Positions 17,601 through 21,819 of a DNA stretch of 21,819 bases are shown here, piece by piece. The position numbers were made by a program, and so were the translations under genes. Source of the stretch: Deltaproteobacteria bacterium (GTDB lineage Bacteria; Myxococcota; Myxococcia; SLRQ01); contig SKWY01000194.1 of the NCBI GenBank assembly GCA_007128675.1, forward strand, positions 1 to 21,819. The letters are read 5' to 3'. Within the stretch, counting starts at the first letter, position 1. Every line of letters begins with the position of its first letter. The notes below the pieces were generated by a model. That model saw only the letters and a list, made by a program, of their open reading frames with translations. It ran no database searches and had not been told where the DNA came from.

Positions 17601-18359
17601 ACTCCCATGGATATCCCCGATAACGATCCCGAGGGTATTTCTTCCAGTATGGATATCAGCCTGGCGGGCAGTGTAGTTGCCCTCGAGGTGGACGTGGACA
17701 TCACGCACACTTGGATTGGCGACCTGCTGGTCGAGCTGGTCAGCCCAAGCGGTACGGTTGTGACTCTGCACGATCGTGAAGGTAGCAGCGCCAACGACAT
17801 TCAAGAGACCTATGTGATCGAGGAACTCGACGGGGAGCCGGCTGCCGGCACCTGGCGCCTCCTCGTGAGCGATCATCTTTCCTCCGATGTTGGTGTCTTG
17901 AACTCCTGGTCGATCCGCCTCGAGGTCGAAGAGGTGGAGGCGGACCTCGAATACATCTTCATTCGGACCTTGACCGACGGAACCCTGCCAATCGGCTGGA
18001 CCGCGACGGACGTAGAGTTCACGACTGCTGCTGATGGCTACGCGCGGTTCTCGAGCGAGCAGTCGGCCCTGGAGACACACGTGATGGATCTTTCGGAATA
18101 TGGCTACGTGACTCTCGAGTTCGACGTAGCCAAGTACGGCAGCGGTGGGGATGGCCCCATCACTGTGCATGTTTCGGAAGATGGCGGTTCTACATGGACT
18201 GCTCAGCAGTTCGACTCGCCGACTCCAACCGACTCGACTTACGTGACATCGGGTCCGACTCGGATCACCGCAACGGGCGATCAGGTGGCGTTCAGGTTCA
18301 CAAGAGAAAACAGCCCATCGCAAAAGCGGCTGCGCTACGTCATTCTGAGAGGTAACTAG
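14646..18359 (+). CDS. C25 (gingipain-like) cysteine peptidase with PKD-like domain, two P-domains and acidic linker
   Basis: This is a 1237-residue exported protease. Residues 1-30 are a signal peptide ending GTGAC (Cys31), probably a lipoprotein though the lipobox is imperfect. A propeptide-like region covers about 60-270. The peptidase C25 domain spans about 283-616, with the catalytic dyad His478 (NYMGHGSG) and Cys512 (IIDVACLNG). The 34-residue spacing matches gingipains. Then come a C25-associated Ig-like domain (617-700), a PKD-like domain (705-795), a proprotein-convertase P-domain (799-918), a 47-residue Asp/Pro/Glu/Val linker (927-973), a second P-domain (974-1097) and a C-terminal beta-sandwich-like domain (1102-1237). 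The start ATG at 14646 has GGGAGA 6 nt upstream; a GTG nine codons earlier is less likely. Its last 20 bp overlap the convergent NlpC/P60 gene. Probable role: degrading external proteins. Confidence 0.93.
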   Translation: MYKILIETRRKLEAASLALLLAFMAIGTGACVEGEDEIAPDGKMPRAQINDGVTSEPPADVLRYYIDLDEDADLVWYPITSAEPKPPTIKLEGDEVVFELAGFFVGRKEVDGQEYSRIFLPGHAPLYEAGKPELPQVRASFIVPEDATADLEIRTVNHFDLPMAPPLPSRGPISRSEDPTSIPYVPSAFYVRGDRYPEVKARAEDPFVLRALPGIPVQVLPFAFYPLDGKLRVYTEIRARLLDPQHATRSLPNRPLCPEFLGVYDRVFANFDHVRSYSPIGEPGRMAIISVDDFVDDVEPLAQWKNQRGLETDLVPLSSIGATAQDIRSWIHDEFHGEDGLTYVILVGDGNDMPTLKGTHERADSDSSYAMVAGDDFYPDLFVSRISARSSDEVTSQVNKFITYERDPVVGDSWYLRSMGIASDEGWPTDYERTELLRDSLLDYGYTHVARVYDPGATRWQVTDEINRGVSIINYMGHGSGYDWHTSRFSTTDIAALTNTDGAWPFIIDVACLNGDFVRRDNSFAEAFLRAGTPSAPTGAIAIYSASTLASWVPPTVMQAHIIHDLVVGEQRITAGGLFYSGAMKVLDEYAGREGTKLVEQYNIFGDASLMVRTQPPKILDVSYPEAFDPAGEFTVSAHYESGAVADFATAAIYQDGLIASAQFSNEGTANISYSGLTAGDATLTVTAHNGVPYIVDLPVNWTGNIPPVADAGPDQVAEELALVYLDGTASYDPDGDEITAQWTQVGGPTVDLMDADTLTPSFVVPELETLTTFVFSLVVHDGEYPSAPDRVRVVVYGSINWDIELVAGDTPLDIPDNDSQGVTSTIWIDEARAVTRGEVTVDITHTYIGDLRVVLRCPSGAEQILHDREGGSNDDIHGTWDITACLDDSSSGYWRLVVSDHAAADVGTIDNFELRLQLGESMEPIDPEDPVDPEDPVDPEDPVDPEDPVDPEDPVDPEDPEDPVDPVDPVDPGTNWDLEVSSADTPMDIPDNDPEGISSSMDISLAGSVVALEVDVDITHTWIGDLLVELVSPSGTVVTLHDREGSSANDIQETYVIEELDGEPAAGTWRLLVSDHLSSDVGVLNSWSIRLEVEEVEADLEYIFIRTLTDGTLPIGWTATDVEFTTAADGYARFSSEQSALETHVMDLSEYGYVTLEFDVAKYGSGGDGPITVHVSEDGGSTWTAQQFDSPTPTDSTYVTSGPTRITATGDQVAFRFTRENSPSQKRLRYVILRGN
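17424..17564 (+). repeat. Tandem 18-bp-type repeat encoding (DPEDPV)n linker between two P-domains
   Basis: About 141 bp of near-identical 18-bp units of the gaccccgaagaccccgtc type encode Asp-Pro-Glu-Asp-Pro-Val repeats, ending in DPVDPVDP. It is in frame in the C25 peptidase gene and joins two similar P-domains. No spacers are present, so it is not a CRISPR array. Copy number could vary by slippage without breaking the frame. Confidence 0.92.
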
Positions 18360-19533
18360 CCCGAGCTGTTCGGCGCGAGTATCCCCAGAGGCCGAGCAAG
18401 AGCAGCGCTAGACCCCAAAGTGGGCTCTTGCTCTCACTAACCCCGCAGCTGCAGCCTACCCCGAGGGCATCGATCTCCATCATCATCTGTGCCGGCTCAT
18501 CGCCGTTCGAGCCTGGGTCCGGATCGGGATCAGGATCGGGGTCCGGGTCGGGATCGGGATCAGGATCGGGATCTTCGATCTCCACGCAGACCAGCTCTCC
18601 ATCGATGCACTGCGTTAGGCCCATGCGATCTTCGGTCGTGCAGTCGTAGCCCTCACCCATGGACTCCGGAGTCCCGTTGTCGACGATGCCGTCACAGTCG
18701 TTGTCCACGCCATCGCAGACCTCGGTAGTGGGAGTTCCCGGCTGGCAGGTGAGCCAGCCTGCAACGCAGAGCAGCCTGCCGTCGGCGCAGGCGCCAAGCT
18801 CACCTTCGGCCGTGCACTCTGCCTCGGCACCCGTCGGATCGGGTCCCTCGCAAAATGACCACGGCGACCACCTGCAATCTTCCATACATTGTCGATGCTG
18901 TGAGCCGCAGTCTCCACAGGGTCTGCTTTCCTCTTCACCTGGAGCACACTCGCACTCTACGAGGTTGACGCGTCTTGCGCCGCTGTAGGCCGATGAAAAG
19001 TTTCGAACTTGCCTCACGATTCCATAATTGCAGCCCTTGGCCTCGACGACCTCGTGAGCGCCGTGAGAGTTCGCGTGGCCGATGATTAGTATGACGTGGG
19101 TGCTGCTGGCAGTGGCGTCTCCGGGGCGGAGGCTGCTCATTGGGATCACATTCCAATAGCTGTGATTGCTCGTGAAGTTGACGGCTCGATATCTATCCAC
19201 GTTGCAGGCTTCCACGGGGCGAGGATTCGGGACTTGCCACGCCTTGGAGACGAACCCCGAGCAATCGGCACCGTAGGTTCCCTGGTGCGTGCAGTCGGGG
19301 CAGCCCGATGAACCGGGGTTGGGGGTGCACTGCCCTGGGCTGCAGTTCGCGAGATCCGGCGCGCAGCCGTCCCGGCACCAGCATTCACCTCCCCACTTAT
19401 ACGAGAACCCTTCCCCCGAGGTTCCTCGGCAGACGATTGCCTCGGGTGATTCCTGGGGCGGCGCGGCCAGGATCGCCAACGCCGGCCAAAGAATCGCGAG
19501 TGACAGAGTGAACCGTAGCGTCGCGCGGGTCAT
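18340..19533 (-). CDS. NlpC/P60-like cysteine hydrolase with MopE-like motif, (DP)10 stalk and MYXO-CTERM tail
   Basis: This is a 397-residue exported protein. The signal peptide is MTRATLRFTL...ILAAP (residues 1-24). The NlpC/P60-like domain has the catalytic Cys91 in GADCSGFVSKAW and His146 in SSTHVILIIGH. Glu164 in HEVVEAKG sits where the third polar residue of the fold is expected. This suggests cutting of peptidoglycan or another amide substrate outside the cell. Residues about 193-317 are Cys-rich, with a MopE-type EVCDGVDNDCDGIVDNG motif (271-287). A (Asp-Pro)10 stretch (321-340) follows. The end GCSCG (360-364), hydrophobic helix (LWGLALLLLGLWGY) and RRTAR form a MYXO-CTERM surface-anchoring signal. 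The start ATG at 19533 overlaps the upstream gene in ATGA and has GGGGTGG just upstream. Its stop lies inside the convergent C25 gene. Confidence 0.9.
   Translation of the reverse strand: MTRATLRFTLSLAILWPALAILAAPPQESPEAIVCRGTSGEGFSYKWGGECWCRDGCAPDLANCSPGQCTPNPGSSGCPDCTHQGTYGADCSGFVSKAWQVPNPRPVEACNVDRYRAVNFTSNHSYWNVIPMSSLRPGDATASSTHVILIIGHANSHGAHEVVEAKGCNYGIVRQVRNFSSAYSGARRVNLVECECAPGEEESRPCGDCGSQHRQCMEDCRWSPWSFCEGPDPTGAEAECTAEGELGACADGRLLCVAGWLTCQPGTPTTEVCDGVDNDCDGIVDNGTPESMGEGYDCTTEDRMGLTQCIDGELVCVEIEDPDPDPDPDPDPDPDPDPDPGSNGDEPAQMMMEIDALGVGCSCGVSESKSPLWGLALLLLGLWGYSRRTARASYLSE
18514..18573 (-). repeat. Dinucleotide-residue repeat encoding (Asp-Pro)10
   Basis: Sixty bases encode ten Asp-Pro pairs in the NlpC/P60-like protein, using mixed codons (GAT/GAC; CCC/CCT/CCG/CCA). 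This forms a rigid acidic stalk between the Cys-rich part and the membrane-sorting tail. Confidence 0.92.
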
Positions 19534-20516
19534 GGCCACCCCATGTAAAACCGCATGAGGGCTACTCCCTGAGGGGAGAAAGCCATTTGAACAAGCTCTC
19601 CTTCTCCTCCAAGACGAAACTCTACTCTTTGGTCGAGCGCGGTCAGCACCCAGGGGCTCTCTCTTCGCGCGAGCTCCTCCAGGTTCTCGTTGAGCATCAA
19701 GAGCTGATATTGCTCGAACACGAGGGGATAGGGTTCCTTGTGCGAGAACTCGGCTTCGTGCAGGACAATATAGACGTTGCCACTGGCGTCCTGATCCAGC
19801 CAAACGATCCGGCGGATTGGCGATGGCGCCGCGAGTGTTACAGGCGCTTTGCTCGCTGGCTCGTTTGGCTCGCTAATCGATAAGCTCACGCCGCCTCGTC
19901 GGTCGAGCTTTGCGTGTAGGCTTCGATTTGCAAGCGTGGGCCTGCCCAGCACGATGCGTCTTTGAGCGGGCTGGAGCTGACGATCGAGAACGCGTACGCT
20001 GTACCGATTCTCCACCTCCAGCCAGACGCCGTCGGGCCTTGGAAACATTGCAGTGATTAGACCGCTATTGGTGATGCCCCGTCCTTCCAGGTCGACCTTT
20101 GCAATCAAGGCTCCACCCATATCCAGCACGAGCAGGGTCCTGGTGCCGAGACGGTCGAGCACGAGAATTGCTTGGCCGTCGAAGATCTCCAGGTCGTCGT
20201 AGGTAGGCGCGGGGAGATCGATGGATCCGACGAAGTTGCCGTCGGGGTCCAGGTTCAGGACGCGTTGGTTGACCTGGTCCAGGATCAGCACTCCACCACA
20301 GGGCTTCATGGCAAAGCTCTTTGGCCCCTCGCTATCGCCCTCCTCCCGTATCACGCGACCTACGACTTCGTCCCAGGAAGCAAGAACCCAGGGTTGAGGC
20401 AGATCCGTGGAAAGGTGAGCGCGAGCCGTGGTGGTCATCCCGAGACAAAAGATTGAGACCATGGCTCCGCAAAGCAAGCTCTTCATTCTTTTGGTCCTTG
20501 CGCTTCCTGTCTTCAT
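19530..20516 (-). CDS. Exported beta-propeller-like protein
   Basis: This is a 328-residue protein with a Sec signal peptide (hydrophobic MKSLLCGAMVSIFCLGM, likely cut after TTTARA). The mature part carries repeated beta-strand blades such as GGVLILDQVNQRVLNLDPDGNFVGSID, GQAILVLDRLGTRTLLVLD and GNVYIVLHEAEF. This pattern fits NHL or six-bladed propellers, though no named family is certain. It is the middle gene of a three-gene operon, with ATGA overlaps at 20513-20516 and 19530-19533. Two starts are credible: ATG 20516 by coupling, and ATG 20486, which has AAGGA 8 nt upstream and gives a shorter N-terminus at the signal peptide. The first is shown. It may be periplasmic or surface-exposed and act as a binding partner of its neighbours. 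This is inference. Confidence 0.8.
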   Translation of the reverse strand: MKTGSARTKRMKSLLCGAMVSIFCLGMTTTARAHLSTDLPQPWVLASWDEVVGRVIREEGDSEGPKSFAMKPCGGVLILDQVNQRVLNLDPDGNFVGSIDLPAPTYDDLEIFDGQAILVLDRLGTRTLLVLDMGGALIAKVDLEGRGITNSGLITAMFPRPDGVWLEVENRYSVRVLDRQLQPAQRRIVLGRPTLANRSLHAKLDRRGGVSLSISEPNEPASKAPVTLAAPSPIRRIVWLDQDASGNVYIVLHEAEFSHKEPYPLVFEQYQLLMLNENLEELARRESPWVLTALDQRVEFRLGGEGELVQMAFSPQGVALMRFYMGWP

Positions 20517-21819
20517 TGATCTCTCAGCATGTAAAGCTCCGTGTCGGCTCCGTCCAGCTTCACTGTGATCTCGTAGTTGGCGAGATTCTGGTCGAAGCAG
20601 TGTTCTGTAACTCCTACGTATACCTCCAGCGTGTACAGGCCGTCTTCCTCGGCCAAGAACTCGTGCTCCGGGCATCTATACCGAGGTGGCGGATAGGTGC
20701 AGTCTATCTCGTCGTCGGCCTCGTAGAGTTCCTCGCCATCGGGGTAACGGACTCGGAGCCGCGTATCCGCCGCTGTGGCCGCGTCAACGGTATCGACCAT
20801 GACGAACACCTGCTGGCCGCTTTGCGCGAAGAAGGCGAACTCGTCTCGAATAGCGTGATGGTCGCAGCCGTGGAGGCTGGCGCGAGCCGGACTCTCGGTC
20901 AAATAACCCAAAAGCAGAGTGGCTTCTCCCTCTCCCTGTGCTCCCGGTCCCGCTCCATCGAGAAAGAGATCGTAAGCACTCCCTGCCAGGACATCGACCC
21001 TGATTAGCGTGCCGAGATCCGCCGGAGCGCCGTCTAGCCCACATGCGATCTCGGCTTCCGGAGAGGCACAGTAGGAGGTGCCGTCGAGATCCTCCTTGCG
21101 GGCATGTAGGAGCGTGTGAAAGTTCGTGTCCGGATGAGCGGTGGTAGCGACCAGGGTCCCCGTCCATGGCGCCGTGAATCGAAACAGCGCTTCGGGGTTG
21201 CCCTCGTCAGGAGAACAGCTCCCATGGTGGCTCGACGTGCTAGTTCTCGTATCCGCGATGAAACGCCGGCCGGTCAGCAAATCGGGCGTGATGTTCTCGA
21301 CTATGCCCATTCCTTCGCAGACTCCCGGCTCATGTAGGCCAAGCGCAAAGATGCCGGATTCGTCATCGGCCGTCCCCACGAGCACCTTGTAGTGATTCCC
21401 GGCTTCCACGGGGATGGTGAGGCTGGCTCCTGGGTTGCCTTCGGCGCAGCCGACTACCGGCCCTTCGCAATCTCCTTCTCGTACCTCTATGACGGTATCC
21501 GTTCTAGTTGATGGATGAGCCGTTCCCAGGACCAGATCGCCGGTAAAGGACGGAGTCAGGCTGGTGATTACCGCTCGTTCTCCCTGGAGAGAGCCGCAGC
21601 TCAAGGAAAGTCCCTCTTCGGCCAAAAAGGAGTAGCCGAAGAAGAGCTCGGAGCTTCCAATGAGGTCGGTCAGGTCGACTAGCGAGACGCACTGCTGGTT
21701 GGGAGGGTGGTCTCCGTTTTCTTCCTCGCCGTTGCCGGGCTCCTCCTCACCGTTGCCGGGCTCCTCCTCACCGTTGCCGGGCTCCTCCTCACCGTTGCCG
21801 GGCTCCTCCTCACCGTTGC
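20513..21819 (-). CDS. PPC-like repeat surface protein with NGEEEPG stalk (partial, 5' end beyond window)
   Basis: The frame is open from the stop at 20513 to the right edge, so the start and any signal peptide are outside the window. The first visible part is an (NGEEEPG)n stalk. Then come ENGDHPPNQQCVSLVDL and several beta-sandwich units with the PPC (bacterial pre-peptidase C-terminal) pattern: GDLVLGTAHPSTRTDTVIEVR, LTIPVEAGNHYKVLVG and LFRFTAPWTGTLVATTAHPDTNF...IRVDVLAGSAYDLFLDG. Another unit is near the C-terminus (EFAFFAQSGQQVFVMVD...GLYTLEVYVG). A TTG at 21625 could be mistaken for a start, but it lies inside the folded part. It is the first visible gene of a three-gene operon and overlaps the next by 4 bp. 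Likely a secreted or lipid-anchored binding protein, with no enzyme motif seen. Confidence 0.85.
   Translation of the reverse strand, partial: NGEEEPGNGEEEPGNGEEEPGNGEEEPGNGEEENGDHPPNQQCVSLVDLTDLIGSSELFFGYSFLAEEGLSLSCGSLQGERAVITSLTPSFTGDLVLGTAHPSTRTDTVIEVREGDCEGPVVGCAEGNPGASLTIPVEAGNHYKVLVGTADDESGIFALGLHEPGVCEGMGIVENITPDLLTGRRFIADTRTSTSSHHGSCSPDEGNPEALFRFTAPWTGTLVATTAHPDTNFHTLLHARKEDLDGTSYCASPEAEIACGLDGAPADLGTLIRVDVLAGSAYDLFLDGAGPGAQGEGEATLLLGYLTESPARASLHGCDHHAIRDEFAFFAQSGQQVFVMVDTVDAATAADTRLRVRYPDGEELYEADDEIDCTYPPPRYRCPEHEFLAEEDGLYTLEVYVGVTEHCFDQNLANYEITVKLDGADTELYMLRDQ
21731..21819 (-). repeat. Tandem 21-bp repeat encoding NGEEEPG, truncated by the window edge
   Basis: Four exact copies of gttgccgggctcctcctcacc lie at 21731, 21752, 21773 and 21794 with a partial fifth at 21815. 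Each encodes Asn-Gly-Glu-Glu-Glu-Pro-Gly. Perfect DNA identity implies recent expansion and probable copy-number variation. There are no spacers. Confidence 0.95.

Noticed and set aside
17388..18323. Minus-strand frame with GVDGVFGIDG-type repeats
   Set aside because: This is the antisense reading of the DPEDPV repeat; the repeat is in frame between two P-domains on the plus strand.

Overview
The window is GC-rich, densely packed bacterial DNA. Protein architecture points to a Myxococcota/Bradymonadales-type (former Deltaproteobacteria) organism. The clues are a C-terminal tripartite MYXO-CTERM-like sorting tail (GCSC, hydrophobic helix, Arg-rich end), a MopE-like DGVDNDCDG motif, a class III cyclase/ATPase/TPR giant regulator, DUF1566 lipoproteins, and long acidic or Pro-rich linkers on exported proteins. 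This assignment is inferred from protein style only. No rRNA, tRNA, phage, IS element or CRISPR array was seen.

Region A (1-7051, all minus strand) is the distal part of a polysaccharide operon. Transcription runs from a heparinase II/III-type polysaccharide lyase (7051-5366), to a WbuB-like GT4 glycosyltransferase (5369-4116), to a WecA/MraY-like polyprenyl-phosphate sugar-1-phosphate transferase with a GAF-like cytoplasmic tail (4112-2664), to two more GT4 glycosyltransferases (2632-1526 and 1529-327), and to a nucleotide-sugar epimerase that runs off the window (320-1). Genes overlap by 4 bp or lie a few bases to about 30 bp apart, so they are probably co-transcribed. Together they would put the first sugar on the lipid carrier, extend it, supply a nucleotide sugar and trim or release the polymer. 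A divergent plus-strand gene (7282-8025) encodes a small exported, probably outer-membrane protein.

Region B (8078-14262) holds a 935-residue lipoprotein with two DUF1566 (Lcl C-terminal) domains on the minus strand. Diverging from it is a 1092-residue class III nucleotidyl cyclase fused to an AAA/STAND-type ATPase module and TPRs, in which the Walker A lysine is replaced by alanine.

Region C (14263-21819) starts with a 383-bp non-coding stretch rich in hairpins and holding a plausible sigma-70-type promoter. Next is a large exported C25 (gingipain-like) cysteine peptidase with a PKD-like domain and two P-domains joined by an Asp-Pro-Glu repeat. Its 3' end overlaps by 20 bp, tail to tail, a minus-strand operon of three genes linked by 4-bp overlaps: a PPC-like repeat protein with an NGEEEPG stalk, a beta-propeller-like exported protein, and an NlpC/P60-like cysteine hydrolase with a (DP)10 stalk and MYXO-CTERM tail. 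Region C looks like a cell-surface hydrolase island (protease plus putative peptidoglycan or amide hydrolase) in which the large proteins carry acidic stalk linkers.
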